Assembly (NCBI GenBank): GCA_013396635.1
Contig: WBMW01002348.1
Coordinates: 62,001-126,000, forward strand
Reading direction: 5' to 3'
Origin: Penelope pileata
Taxonomy: Eukaryota > Chordata > Aves > Galliformes > Cracidae
Length of the DNA: 64,000 nucleotides
Every line of letters begins with the position of its first letter. Positions within the stretch are counted from its first letter, which is position 1. The notes under the pieces were generated by a model. It did not search any database and had not been told where the DNA came from. It saw only the letters and a list, made by a program, of their open reading frames with translations. This document shows positions 1 to 12,851 of the stretch, in pieces. The translations under genes were made by a program, and so were the position numbers.

Positions 1-612
1 TTTGCATGACTGCCTTCCATGCTTTTCTTTATTTTAACTTTGACGTAAATATTTTAGTGTGGATTTAACTACAGGAAGAAAAGAAGGAAAATTAGAATCA
101 GATGAAGTATCTTTTTTCCTTATTTTGTCTAATTAATAATAAGAGATTGCTTATTGTAAGTACAAGGTTTGTTAAATTCATGGGCTAAGTTCTGGGAGTC
201 ACGTACTGGGGATGGAAAGAAAACACAAACAAAAACAGTGGAAAAACTCATCTGTACTTTGTCTGTGTACCTTGTCTGCATATAAGGACAATTTTTTGTG
301 CCGTTGTATGTAAAATGGCAGGCTTTTATACCAGTCCCAGAACTGAGCATCTGACATGAGGAAATACATCAAAGTTCTCTCAAAGGGGTCGCAGTGGGGC
401 CGAAATGTAAAATGGATACTCGGTGCTTTCGATCAGGGCTGTGCCCTTTATAGTAAGGGTGTAGAGAAGGAGCAGAGAAAATCTGTGGACTTTAAATCTC
501 TGAAGGCAGGAGTGAAGCCAGTACTGTGCAGGATATGGACACCCACTTAGTGCTCACTGCCCTGAGCCCTCTATCCCCCTGCCAGGCTCTGTTGCTCAAA
601 GAGCTGGGCTCA
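1..612. other. Unique non-coding DNA
   Basis: AT-rich sequence without recognisable repeats, RNA genes or splice-flanked exons. The short open frames here (for example 356-550) have no family signature and I treat them as chance. Confidence 0.6.
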
Positions 613-879
613 TTTCAGTGGTGCTCACTGCCAGGACAGGGGGCCATGGGCACACCCTGGAGCACAGGAGGCTCCCTCTGAGCACCAGGAGCACTGCTGT
701 GCTGTGCGCTGCCGCAGCACTGGCACAGGCTGCCCAGAGGCTGCGGGGTCTCCTCCCTGGAGATGTTCAGAGGCCGCCTGGACATGGGCCTGGGACCTCT
801 GCTCTGGGTGTCCCTGCTGGAGCAGGGGCTGGGCCAGGTGGACCCAAAGGGTTCTGCCAGCCTCTGCCATTCTGTGATA
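613..879 (+). mobile_element. CR1 LINE, 3'-end fragment
   Basis: The plus strand reads through landmarks of the CR1 3' region in order: the end of ORF2 (a cacaggctgcccagag block, then a ctggagatgttcaga block, then gccgcctggacatgg), a 3' UTR segment (ctgctggagcaggggctg), and a terminal cattctgtgat. It is GC-rich compared with its flanks, as CR1 copies usually are. The copy is 5'-truncated, which is typical of target-primed reverse transcription. It is diverged and non-functional. Confidence 0.85.
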
Positions 880-1954
880 TCGCTGTCACACATGAAGGAC
901 ACAGCTTCGTGCTTGGTGAACTGTTACTTCTTTGTTTTTTCCCCAGCACTGTTATGAAGAGCTTAAACAGGACATTACAAGTCATAGAAAATGTTAGAAA
1001 CCCCAATCCCTGTTAGTAATTGAGAAATAGACTATGCAATCCCAGCCAATAACTGAGCAAAGGGTGAAACAGAGCAGATAGAGCAGTAGGAGCTGAACAC
1101 CTATTTTATTGCTCTGGATCCACCCACCTGGAAAAGGTTGACTTTATCAAATGCATAACTGTGTGAAACCAGCACAGAACGTTAACAAGAAGGGAACCTA
1201 CAGCTTGGAGACATGGATACGTTCCCAGATGCATTGGGAGAGAGAACTCAGTATATTTTGCCATTTAAAAGTTTTAATGAGAAATTCATTATTCCTCATT
1301 CCACACAGCTTCCCAAAGCTCAGGAGATGGCACATTTTCTGAAGCCAGATTTTTTGATGGTGGCCAGAACGTACTGCAGTGCTGCCGCTCGCCTTCGGTG
1401 CCACACAGAGCTTTTTATAGACAGCTGTAGACTTGTGATTTTGAATAACACGTTGGTGTGAGACAGTCTGCTGACTGCAGACAGAGAAGTATGCAAGCTG
1501 ATCCGAGTGTCTGGTCTGTGCTTCGCATCGATTGAAGAAGCGTGTCAGCATACAACATAAAGTGTGGACTTTTGGTTCTGTGCAGGAGAGGCTCTGTTTA
1601 ACTCCTTTTCTGCAGGAACAATGTCTGAGAAGTACCTGTGTCTGCAAGGAGGGGGAGGAAGGAAACATTTTGTGATCAGTGAGATGCAAATGTTGGATTG
1701 AGGCAAAATGGGAGGAGAACTTGACCTTGGCTCCCTTCTGGCTTAACCATATATTTTTTGTACAGTGTTTATTTGATTAGGTTATCAGTGCCATCCACAG
1801 TGATATGACCATGGAAATTCTCTGCAAGGCAGCATTTAGTTTATGTAAATGCAGTTTTCAAGAGAAATGTCTGCAAATCCCACATAGCCTTTATGGCTGT
1901 GATGTTGGACTCTTCAAGGAAAAATACTTGTTGTCCTGTCTATTGTGTATGTCC
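880..1954. other. Unique non-coding DNA
   Basis: No repeat or exon recognised. The longest open frame (1198-1689, minus strand) has no recognisable domain. Confidence 0.55.
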
Positions 1955-2255
1955 CATAGAATCATAGAGTCACAGAATGGCTTTGGTCAGGATGAACCTT
2001 AAAGCCTACCCAGCTGCAACCTCTGCCGTGGGCAGGGCTGCCACCCACTGGGTCAGGCTGCCCGGGGCCCATCCAACCTGGCCTTGAGCACCTCCAGGGA
2101 TGGGGCATCCACAGCTCTGGGCAGCTGTGCCAGGGCCTCATCACCCTCACTGTGAAGAATTTCTTCCTAATTTCTAATCTAAACCGACCTATTTTTTTTT
2201 AGATTAAAACCATTATTCCTTGTCCTATTACTACACTCTCTGATAAAACTTAACT
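1955..2255 (-). mobile_element. CR1 LINE, 3'-end fragment
   Basis: The element is in minus orientation. Its 3' tail is seen on the plus strand as catagaatcatagagtcac followed by agaatgg. Next come gcatccacagctctgggcag and ctcaccctcactgtgaagaa-like blocks, the ORF2 C-terminal region of CR1. The CR1 text runs on (ccttgtcctattactacact) until it meets the LTR at about 2256, so the LTR either inserted into it or joined it later. Confidence 0.92.
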
Positions 2256-2590
2256 TGTCAGGCGGCTCAGTACCACACAGTTGTTCACTCTCTCCCCCTC
2301 CCAGTGGGAAGGGGGAGAGAACTGGAAAAAAACAGCATAGTAAAACTCATGGGTTGAGATAAAAACTATTTTACTAAGACAGAAAAAGGAAAGAAAAAAA
2401 TAATAGGATATATATATTTACAAAACAAGTGATGCACAATTCAAATGCTCACCACCTTCTGATCAGTGGTCAGCAACAACTAGAACATCAGTGTGTTATC
2501 ACACATTATTTGTTTTTCTTCTAAAGCCAAAACAAAGCATCATAGCAGACACTGAAAAAAATCATCTCTGTTTCAGCTGAAGCCAGGACA
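2256..2590 (-). mobile_element. Avian endogenous-retrovirus solo LTR, internally deleted
   Basis: Read on the minus strand, the element begins TGTCCTGGCTTCAGCTGAAA and ends in GCCTGACA, giving TG...CA ends and a short TGTC/GACA terminal inverted repeat. Landmarks match an abundant avian ERV LTR family that I know by pattern: a block around aacacactgatgttctagtt, a gtgagcatttgaattgtgc block, an A/T-rich stretch, and a Cttctctcccc hairpin near the 3' end (plus strand about 2289-2321). At 335 bp it is roughly half the length I expect. The missing middle, joined near 2465, is where the family carries its TATA-containing promoter. No internal retroviral genes adjoin it. A clear target-site duplication is not visible, consistent with an old copy. 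Confidence 0.75.
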
Positions 2591-3519
2591 TTACCACAGA
2601 GCAGCTTCACTTGGATATTACAAACCTGACTGAGCAGACATGATCTTCGCCAGGCTCTGTGCATCCACATCATCTACTGATGAGCATGAGCCAAGCTCTC
2701 ACATCTTTTTCTCTTCTGAAGCTTGCACAGAGCCTGCAGGTACATGAGCTTGTGTCAGTGGAGTTTGGATGTCAGACAGGAATGGGCTCAAGCAAAAGCT
2801 TCATGTATTGCATTCTAGTCTTAAATCTCTCAGATCTCAGCTTTGAAGTTTAAGGCAGGGTCAAAAATAAAAGCCTTTACTGGTAATAAGGCTCTCTAAA
2901 AGGCAAGTTATTGCTAATTTGTATAAAATTTCATGTGTATTGTATTGAAATCAATGTTAAGGACCAGGTATGTGTGTGTTAGTTATGCCACAGCTGTGAT
3001 GGGACATGAACCCCCACCATGTGCAACAGGAAGGAAGACACCTCGTGCATTTCTTTGTGTGGGAAGAAAAATAGAATTTGTAAGAATGGAGAAGCTAACA
3101 GCTGACCTGATTAGAGAAGGGCTGACTGTAATGAGGCGTGCTCCAGCAAATTAACTAGTTTGTCCAAGCTAAAATAGCTCATAGCTGGGTGTTAAGGAGA
3201 GATTATTCTCTGTGATATTACTTAAAGAACAATTCTGGAAAATACAGATATTAGCAGTGAATTTAATAATAGTATTGTTGTTATGTTCACACATCTACTA
3301 CAGATAAGATACGATTAGGTACCTAAAAATAAATGCAAAGACTGAAATATTTAAATGTAAAGTGTTGCTAGCCCTGGTTTATATTTTCATCTTTAGACAT
3401 TGGATTAGATTTTGTCAGATATTCAGATTCAGCCTTGTTTCTGTTGGTAGTAACAGGTTGCAGTTAACTGTCCTCCTTCCATCACAGATGCTGAAATCTT
3501 CCTCCAATTTTCTTCTATG
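2591..3519. other. Unique non-coding DNA
   Basis: AT-rich DNA with no repeat or exon recognised. The CR1 at 1955-2255 does not visibly resume after the LTR. Confidence 0.55.
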
Positions 3520-4070
3520 TAGGTCACTCTGAAAGTAATGCCTCCTATTTATTTCCATGGAAACTACAACAGATACAAGCAGCATAATATCACTGTTGAA
3601 CAGAGCAAATTCTCAGCTACAAAACGTTCTTTTTCAACATAGTCACCACCATTATCTATGCACTTTCACCAGCCATGAACAAGATCTGCATGCCACGCTG
3701 ATGCACATCTGCACCAGTGGAGGTGACCACTGTCACTGTCTCCACTGCTGAAACGGTGGCACCCACCCCTCACTGTGCTCACAGCCATTGTTTCGGCTCC
3801 AGAAACGTTCAGCAAGCATCAATGAATGTCAGTGGGTGCCATTTCTTCCGCATGGAGGAATTCAGTTCCACCCCTTTGCTCCACCCGCACTCCCATGTCA
3901 GACACCATTGTGTCAGAGTGCCCCTCTGCTGCCATCTGTCACACAGCAACAACATGGAATGGGACAGTGGTGGGGAGGTTCAACCTCTGCTGCCACACCA
4001 CCAGCATCTGCCTCTGCTGTCATGGGCCAACATCACAAAGTAGGAAGCATTGTTTTCAGAGCAGCCCTCA
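3520..4070 (-). mobile_element. Mariner-family DNA transposon, internally deleted copy 1
   Basis: Terminal inverted repeats are visible: the left end reads ggtcactctgaaagtaatg, and the right end is its imperfect reverse complement (cattgttttcagagcagccc). The coding strand is minus. A start codon at 3908 opens MVSDM... and ends at TGA, codon 30 (3819-3821), after PTDIH, matching the N-terminal helix-turn-helix region of mariner transposases. At 3627-3653 the minus strand reads NGGDYVEKE, the mariner C-terminal signature, followed by a short tail. The whole element is only about 550 bp, against about 1.3 kb for an autonomous mariner. The catalytic DDD core is therefore absent and the copy cannot supply transposase. 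It resembles the chicken Galluhop/Mariner1_GG group (from memory). Ends are good to about 5 bp. Confidence 0.88.
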
Positions 4071-7000
4071 GATCTCTGGAAAGCATTGCTTTTTCAGTCA
4101 GCCATCATCAGACTTCAGCTCATCTTAGCATACACAATTCCTTTATTTTGACACTTGCCGATTGTGCTGTCAGGTTAATGTCCATTTATTAAAATGGACT
4201 CCTGCTTTGAAATACCTGGATCTTGGATGTCAGTAGATTTGTGGAATAAAAAGTTCCATGTAAAAGAATTTTTGGATTGAGAAGTTTTGAGACTCACTGT
4301 GAGATTCTCAGTTCACAGCATTTTTGACTGTGTGGTTTTGATCGTATTTTAATGATTAAACTTTTATAATACCAACCCAAGTAGTGCATTAATACAGTGT
4401 TACACTGTGTGTATTCTTTCACAGCAGAACAAGAAGGATATTGAACAGTCAGCAAAATACATTTGTGCAGAGTCATGTCATCATATGGTGACCAAGATTT
4501 CAGGTCAGTCTTCCTACAGGAAAAGATTTGTTGAATTTGTAGTAGTATAGGTATCTATTGCTCCAAACACAGTGACACAACGTTGTAAACTTTTAGGATA
4601 TTAACACCACTTATCTTGCTGTAGTACTGAAATACTCTAAGATGGAAAGAAAAAAAAAATCTAAAACCCCTTAGGCAATCATGACTCCTCCTGACTGTGG
4701 TATGCAACAAGCAAACATTGCCACTGCAGATATTTCTTTTTTAAGAGGTACACTGGTTATCATGCAGCTCTTCAGTGCACTGCCTGGAATTTAGAGCAAA
4801 GCAAAATGATTTCCATGTGTAATTCTCCATGACAGTGAATCAGAGAATATTCTTAACCCTGTCTCTCAATCCTAAATAAAATCAGTGTGTGTGGGGTCGG
4901 GGGGGTGTACCTCTGCTACCTTGAGCTCAGGCACAATGTTTAGGAATGCCAATCAGTCTTGCAAATTTTTGTTTTGATTGTGGGGCAAAGGATTCAAATG
5001 AAAGCTGAAGGAGGTGTTCAGCCCAGCTGTGTGGTTCAATAGAGTATCAGCTACTAGCTTGGTCAGCACAGAGCCAGAAGTGTCTGTCTTAGGAAATTAT
5101 TTCCTTATGAGATAATTACAGGGGCTTAAAATATTGCCGTCCCTTCTGCTGAAGGAAATGGGCGTTCATGGTCTTCTTTCATGGAAAAATCACAAATCAG
5201 TTTATCACATTAAGAGAGCTCTATGGTGAATTACCCAACCACCTTAAGCAGAGGAACCAGAGACATTAACGAACGTAGCACTGTGTGTGGTAGATAAATG
5301 TGCTCCTCTAATTATACTGTCAGGACTAAGAAACAACCTTCCTCCGGGTTTTGTCGGCATAATTATGGCAATTGAGTATTCCTCTCAACCACAGCTGTAT
5401 GCCTGCTGTAAATGGCAGTGCTGAGGTGCCTTTTTTGGGGGTGTAATGTCAAGGCAATCCATGACAGGGTTTTTATTTGTTTAAACAGTTCAAATTTCTT
5501 TATAAAACTCCCTGCTTTATATTTAAAAGGTCTTTGTTATCAACTGGTATACACTGATAAAATGATGAAGGGAACAGCGAAGTCACTTTGATTTTAATGC
5601 TCAACTAGCTGCTCTCAAAAATTAATACATTAGCTCTCACTTCACCGCACCTTCAAAGAACAGGATTTAAACCTTCCTGACATTTTTTCTAACGTCATCC
5701 TTAACTGCAGATAATTTATAAACCTCTAAACAAGTGTGAGTCATCATACTCTTAAACCCAGTGACTTCTGTACTGAATAAATTGTGCTAGCTGAGAAAGG
5801 AAATTTCTCTTCAAAGAGAGGCTGGAAGTTTTTTTAGATTTGTTCTGTCATCCACTACCTCAGCAAAGCTAAGCTTACGTATGTACATGCTCTGGATTTG
5901 TCATACTTGCCCCAGTGTTTGAGGCATACGTACGTGTAAACCAGTTGCCATAACAAAGGTATACATACCTCAGGTAAGTAGGGCTGGATCGAGCTGTGGG
6001 CTTGCTGCAGCCCTCGGGAAGGTGCAGAGAGCTCAAGGCACCAGTGACCCATTGTGCTGTCAGCTGGGACTTGTGGCAGAACTGACTTCCTGACAGAGGA
6101 AAGGTAAGAAGGAGGAGATGTCTTGGAGACAGATCCCTTAACTGATTTATATCAGCTACTCTTCAGCTTTGAGGTCACTGACATTAGGGGATGGAACAAA
6201 CTCCAAAAGCCTACCACTGAGCACAGTGGGAAATTGGGATCTGATCATGGTCCTTAAACATATTCCTCTTTCCAGCTGTGCTGCAGGGTTTTAAGATATG
6301 TTTGGTGTCTTGTAATTAGCCAAGCCAGGCAGAGAAGGAGTTAATGATGCTGAGTGACAAGGAAATAAGGACATGTGGTAATGTACACTACAGATAGTTA
6401 GCATATCCCCAGTGTGGCTCTCCTCAGAGCTTGAACCTCTCTGCTAACTTGAAAGCCTGAGCTGTCTGCTTGGACATGCAACATGAAATGGTGACTAATC
6501 TGCCTCTGCCTTTGTCTCCTCCACCACAGCTGCTCTGGGGCACTCTGGCTTTGGAACATCCTGCAGGGGGAGCATGCTCTGGGTGGAGGGATTCACTGGG
6601 TCTAAGTGCATCCTGGTTTATATCCAAAACATATTGTGCAGTAGTGCGTTCTTGGCAGCTACTTCGAGTTTGAGATGAATGGTTAGATTTAGGTATGTGT
6701 GGGAAAGCTAAGTAGCAGGTATTGATTAAGGTTTTGTTTTTATGGGAGAAACTACTTGCAAGGCTGTAAGAATGTACATCACCTGCCCACTGGCATTCTC
6801 TTGTTCTTGCATTATTGCTCATTCAATACCTGAACTCTTCTCTTGCCATTTTCAAACAATGCTTTGTAGTTTTTTCACGTTTGCTTTCATGCCATCAATA
6901 GTTCATATCAATTACTGTCAAACACAATGTAGCTTGAATGTATCAGACTAATTGAACGGTCCATTTACTGCAGGAGTAGCTTCCCACAACTGCTCCTTGC

Positions 7001-8038
7001 TATACTTATTACAAATATCAAGAAGAGTTTCAAAGTCAGTGCATTTTGCTATCCTTTGATCATCCCGAAGACAACACCATGTGTTGTATGCAAATGCTGC
7101 GTGAGACAGTATCACATATGGCCTTTGAAATCCACAAGAAGGCATTAAAATAAGCTGAAAAATGTATTCCAGTGAGCCTAAAGGTTTGTGGCCAATGCAG
7201 CTCATGTGGGTGTGCAGAGAAGAACGCAACAAAAGCCTTTTGGGGCTTTTCCCTCACCTTCAAGGGGAGCTTAGGAAGCTGTGATAATAAAATTGAAATA
7301 GCAAGGGGCAAATAAGAATCCCTGACAGGGAAAACTTGGAGAATTTGTTTCTCAAAACTTTCCAGTTTTCTAAAAGATACTGAGGAACAGATGGCCACAT
7401 ACATCAACTACATTTGTCCATTTCAGCATTCTTTTTCTGCTATTATGTATTCAACAAAAGAAGTATTAAGCCAAAGGTAAAGAGCAGCATTATATAGAGA
7501 GGTTTGAGTAATGGAATAACAAATGAAATCTCTTTCCCTCTTTTTAACAAATCTTATCAGTAGAAATCTAAGAAGTGTCAGGACTTCTAGAAACCTTATT
7601 TTCAGAGAAAAATGATTGTCATTCTCCTGTTAAATATCAGTACAGTAAAATATTCTAGATTCATGATACTTTCTGAGAAATCCAAACGTTTTAGGATTAT
7701 ACTCCTCCAGTCAGAGGCAATTGGTTTCAAATTAATAACTTCCATTTTGGAAAAGTTCCAGAGTCTGTGAGATGCTGTATTTTTTGAGTGTTTTATCTAT
7801 AAAAGCTGTGGTGCTGCCAGTGCAAGATTCCCACCCTTGCTTTTCTTTAAGTGCTGAGGAGCCAGTTTTGCTCTTTTGGAAACAGTAGACATGTTCCCAG
7901 TGACAGTAGGTGGTGTGGAATAAGACTGTGCCAAATTGCAGGTTTGTGTATGTCTTGCATCAGTTCATGATTTGAGAAATCTTAGGAAATGCATTTTTAT
8001 CTTATTTTTTTCATTTGACACTTGTTACATCTTTTAAG
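4071..8038. other. Unique non-coding DNA
   Basis: No transposon or exon recognised. The stretch at about 5230-5470 has a CpG-containing, non-repetitive texture that could be a conserved non-coding element, but that cannot be judged from one sequence. Short frames at 6424-6822 and 7060-7407 have no domain signature. Confidence 0.5.
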
Positions 8039-8476
8039 AATCATAGAATCATTGAGGTTGGAAAAGATCTCTAAGATCATCTAGTCTGGCTGTCTACCTG
8101 CCACCAAGATTGACCACTAACCCATGTTCCGAAGTACCACATCTCCATATTTCTTGAACACCTTCAGGGACAATGACTCCACCACCTCCCTGGGCAGCCT
8201 GTTGCAGTGCCTGACCACTCTTTCTGAGTGTTTCCTAATATCCATCCTGAACCTCCCCTGACATAACTTTAGGCCATTCCCTCTCATCCTATCACTGTTA
8301 CCCAGGAGAAGAGGTCGACTCCCACCTCACCACAACCTCCTTTCATGTGGCTGTAGAGAGTGATGGGGTCTCCTCTGAGTCTCCTCTTCTCCAGACTGAA
8401 CAATACCAGCTCCCTCAGCTGCTCGCCATAAGACTTGTGCTCCAGACCCCTCACTAGCTCCATTGCTCTTCTCTTT
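8039..8476 (-). mobile_element. CR1 LINE, 5'-truncated copy
   Basis: The minus-strand copy starts (plus view) with aatcatagaatcattgaggt, the CR1 3' tail, then ttggaaaagatctctaagat. It continues through the 3' UTR and ORF2 C-terminal text (cctccctgggcagcctgttg; tgtttcctaatatccatcct) up to the region encoding the GLFSLEKR-like segment (ctcctcttctccagactgaa). It ends near cattgctcttct. Divergence is moderate and the reading frame is interrupted. Confidence 0.95.
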
Positions 8477-11400
8477 TTGCTGATCTTTCTTCTGCAGTGT
8501 TATTGCTAAGATATGCATTGTACCTTGCTGAGAGTACAGCATGTATTTCAAACTACTCTTCTTGCTTCCTATTTATAAGTTTGAGAGCCTCACTCCAAAA
8601 GTTAAAACCATTGGTGGGTTTCTTATACCTCGCAGCTGTATTGGGTGTCTGTGCCCAGGTTTTGATAGAGGGGGCTGAAAGGGTCTCTGTGAGGATATCA
8701 GGGTCTGCCTCGTGCTGGACACAGCTGCTTCCAGATGGCTCCAGGACACAGCTGAGCCCATCAGCCATGCTGCCTCTGGGAAACACGTTTAAGAAAGGAA
8801 AAAAAAGTGGAGAGAAGGAACGCTGAGGAGCCAAAGGGGAGAACAGGAGGCAGAGCAGGAGATGCTCCATGGCACAGGCACTACTTCCCATGCTGGAGCT
8901 GGTACACTGCCCAAGGGACTGTGGCCTGGGGAAGATCTGTGGTGGAGCACAAGAAATGAGTAAGAATGAGTGGTGAAAGAAAAGAAGCAGAGAGAGGCTA
9001 AGGGAAATCACCCTGACCCCTCCTGTGGCATCACCTCCCTGAAGGGCCTGAGGTAAGCTGTGGTGATAACAAGGGCAGGCTGGAAGGCAGAAGGAGAGGG
9101 CTCTGGAGGGAAGGTTGGGCTGGGAAGTGGGGAGGATGGATATTCTCCCTAAATGTGTGAATATTTGTCTTTTTTGTTTTTCAATACCTGATTCATAAAT
9201 TAAATATTTATGCTAAGTGGCAATAAATTAAGTGTCCCCAGATCGAGTCCTCTTTGCCTGCAACAGTACTTGGTAAATGATTTCTCTGTCTTTATTTTGA
9301 CCCATGAGTTTTCTCAGTCTTCTTTTCTCCCCTGCCGCTCTGGGGAGGGAAGGAGCCAGCAGCTGGGTGGGTGCTTGGCTGCTGGAGGGGATCAACCCAC
9401 CACAAACAGCCACATCACACTTGCTTTTTCAGTAAGTTTTACTGTCTACCATTACCAAAAGTCAATTAACAGTGTTTTGTTCAACATCAGTCTTCCTTAC
9501 ACCTTCTGGAAACTGTAACACCTACAATTAAGAGGCAATTCCTTACTAAATACTTTCAATAAGTACTACTGTTTTACGGTATTTTAAACATAAACATAAT
9601 TTACTGCTGCAGCATACTGCCAGCATGTGGTGGTGCCTCGCTGTGCCTTTAAGTTTTGTTTAAGATTTGCATTGAAAAATGACGTTTGCTAAACTTTCTT
9701 GTGTTGATGCTCCGTTTAAAGTCAACTCGCCCCTTTTTGCTCTTAAAGAAAGGAAAGCATGACACTGACTGGAAAGAGAAACATGTAACTGAAACCCCAG
9801 AATTAGAAGGTTTGTGTTGAAATTTGTATGATTTTTTTTTGTTTTTAAATATAGAATCTGTCTTGACAAGGTATACACATAGAAATGAGCAAGTTTTCTC
9901 TTGAAAAGCTTAACTGTGGTGATTATTTTTATGATGATGAGATTCTGACCTTAAGCTACTTGTTTGTGCAGAGATAATTTGTCACCTTCAATGGGTGACG
10001 AAATCCATGCAGGATTCTTCTTACTTATGCGGCATTTATTTAAACTTTGGGTCTAAATTTGACCCTTGCTCACAGTTAGACCTTTTGATGGTGTGTGGGT
10101 TGTGACAAGAAGACTAATAGGATTTTGGAGGAGGGATGTTTCAGCAATGAATGCTGACTTGTGAAATGCATTATGCTGGGGCTGCCGTCAGCTCCTCTTG
10201 TTCATCCCAGCACGTTCTTGTACAGCCATAGGGATCCAGGACCAAGGTGGCAGAAAAAAGCCTGAGGAGTTACATGAAACAGGGAAGTGTTTTGCAGAGG
10301 AGATAGTGCTCTAGTGAAGCATATTGCCACTACATGATTACACAGCTGAGTTCTGGATTCCCAGGATTGAAGTAGCAAGAAATCCAAAGTATTACATTTA
10401 GTTTTCTCTCACAGTGGCCATATGGTTCAAGTTACTTTGAAACTAGTATGAGAACTTCTGGAAGAGTCCAGATTTGTTATATAGAATGGAGAATGCTGTA
10501 TGCCAAAGCTACTAAAGCAGGATGTTTTCTCCCAGACATTTTACTGCAGTATTTGTTGCGTTTTTCATTAGAATTGAGGAAAGGAATATATATAGAAAAA
10601 TCAAATCTCACAGAGTGGTAACTGTAAAAAGAAAATGGGTAGTGTTTATTATCAACTTCTGAAAACAAGAAATTTGGGCTTTTTCAATAATTGCTGTCAC
10701 TGGCCTCTTAATTTCTATTAGATGCATTGAAGACCATGGGGGAGGGAGTGGCATATCCTTACACATCTGATCACCTGCAGGTCAACAGGATAAAGCAGCC
10801 CTACAGCAGTGTAATTAATGTGATTAGACTGCAGACAACGATATTCCTCACTCATATGTTCACTTTCCTTAAGTCTTTCCAGATGGAGCTGTTTCTGTGA
10901 CAAGCCACTGGTCCTTCTGCTGCTGAATGCACCTCTCATTTTAAGCTTCTGCTTTGGGGCTGTGCTAATAGGCTGCCAGGTCCAGTTCTGTTTTGTGGTA
11001 GTGGTTTGTTTGGAATGGAGTAAATTGGGAAGCAAGTCATCAGTGCATGACGCAGAGAGGAAGGCTGTGCTCTGGAAGGGAGTTGAAGGAGAAGAAAAAT
11101 TGTTGTCCTTACTTTTATCTGGGCCTTCTCCAAATTTTTATTAGGAAATGTTCTTGTTAGACATTAATGGTACTGTTTCTATGGGAAAGTATATTTCCAC
11201 AAAATACTTCTGGACAGCCATGCAGGGAAGACACACAGCGAGTGCTGTAACAACAGCCCGAGCCCTCCGTGCAGCCCACTGCCTCAGGCAGAATTCCTCC
11301 ACATCCACGAGCTCTTCTCTGACTACTGATTATGCAATATTATGATGACAGGACATAAAAATGTTCCAGCTGAGAGAACTGAGGTTCACAACATATTTCA

Positions 11401-12850
11401 TCAGTTCAGTGTTTTTTTTTGCTAAAGCATCCTTAAAATAGTGCTCCAGTACATTGTAAAGAAGTTCTTGCAAACTTTTTTTTCAGTTTACTGCAAAGAG
11501 AAATGGAAAGAGAAATAATGTGATAAAAGAGACACAAGAAGGGGAAGAACAAAGACAAAAGTTATGAAGAAGTAGTCTAACATACGTTGGAAAGAGACTA
11601 AAGAAGTTGATAATGTATTCTTCCATAGAAGGCCAGTATGATACTTGTGATCACTTTAAAATTGTGCAAAAAATCAAGAATAACTTTAAAAGGAAAAAGC
11701 AAGGAAAAAATAGTGGCAAAAAAAAAAAAACCATAGAAAAGGTGGGATTGGAAGTATTAATTTCACATAACCTTATCTTTGATTGTATATAGCTTTTGTT
11801 CACACTTGCAATGGAGTGCAGAAGTCTTGTGTTCTTATGACATAAAGATGTAGCATTAGCTGTTTTGAAAATATGCAGTGCATGTCAGATAGTGTTGTTA
11901 ACCAGAAGTAAATATTCTGTTAAATAACTGGCCTGGGAGATTGTACCGGAGAGCAGAAAGGACCACTTAGCCTAAAGAAAATCCAGTTTGACCACTGCAG
12001 ACCGGTGTATCCTTAGTGTGCAAATGTTAGACTTAAATTGTTAGAATTCTTAAAATGTGACTAGCTAAGAAGGGACACATATCTAGTGGTGCCATACAAT
12101 AATGACCATGTCAACCTCCACACATCAAAAGGTGGTGAATAAATAAACCACCAGCTGTCAGAGCTTGCCTTAGCTAGCATTTCACTTTATCCCTCATTTT
12201 GTAAAGGTGGGCATTTTGTGACTTGCCCTACCTATTGCAATGGACATTTCTCTGTTCCCACAGAGGCCAGCCTTGGTCAGAGCAGGCCATAGCAGCAGGG
12301 GAAGCATGCCATAGTCTCTGTTAGCACTGCTGGTGTCCCAGCCTGAGCTCCTGTAGCTGAACAGGCTTTTCATGTGTCTATAGAAATGCAAGCCTCAGTT
12401 CCAGTGTCATGCGTGTTGCGCTAGATCAGGAAAATGGCTTTGCTTCTTTTTACATTTGTGCAACAATTTTAACTTAATGTATGTTAGGTCGTGATTGATT
12501 GTATCCTAAAGTGTGTCAAAGTGCTCGTCTTGTCATCGTCCCTTAGCTGCACCAAAGGAACCCATACTGAGTTCACAAGCAAGCTTCTCCTTTTTTGCCA
12601 CATCAAGGGTCTTAATTTCTGGATTTTTTTAGCACCTTTCTCTGTTGCTGCTGGGCATGGTTTCTTATAAAGCTTTTTTAAGATGGGAGGTGGCTGCTGC
12701 AATTTGGGACTAATTCTTTTACAGTCACCTTCAGAAAAAGAAACCAAGAGTTGGCATTAAAAATAGTGATACATTTTTTTACTTTTTATCCTTGCACTGG
12801 GGACTTGGAGACTGTATCAACAGAGGTACATGTCTTGGGGTGTGTTTAGG
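8477..12850. other. Unique non-coding DNA
   Basis: No recognisable transposon or exon. The 8560-9130 stretch is richer in G and C than its surroundings and carries overlapping short open frames on both strands (8497-8826 plus, 8553-9011 minus) with no recognisable domain. Short A runs occur near 11719. Confidence 0.5.
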
Positions 12851-12851
12851 C

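Noticed and set aside
3788..4192. 134-codon plus-strand open frame over the mariner copy
   Set aside because: The same peptide pieces (SAPLLPSVT, HGMGQWW) occur in the second mariner copy, and the transposase sense strand is the opposite one. It is a repeat shadow.
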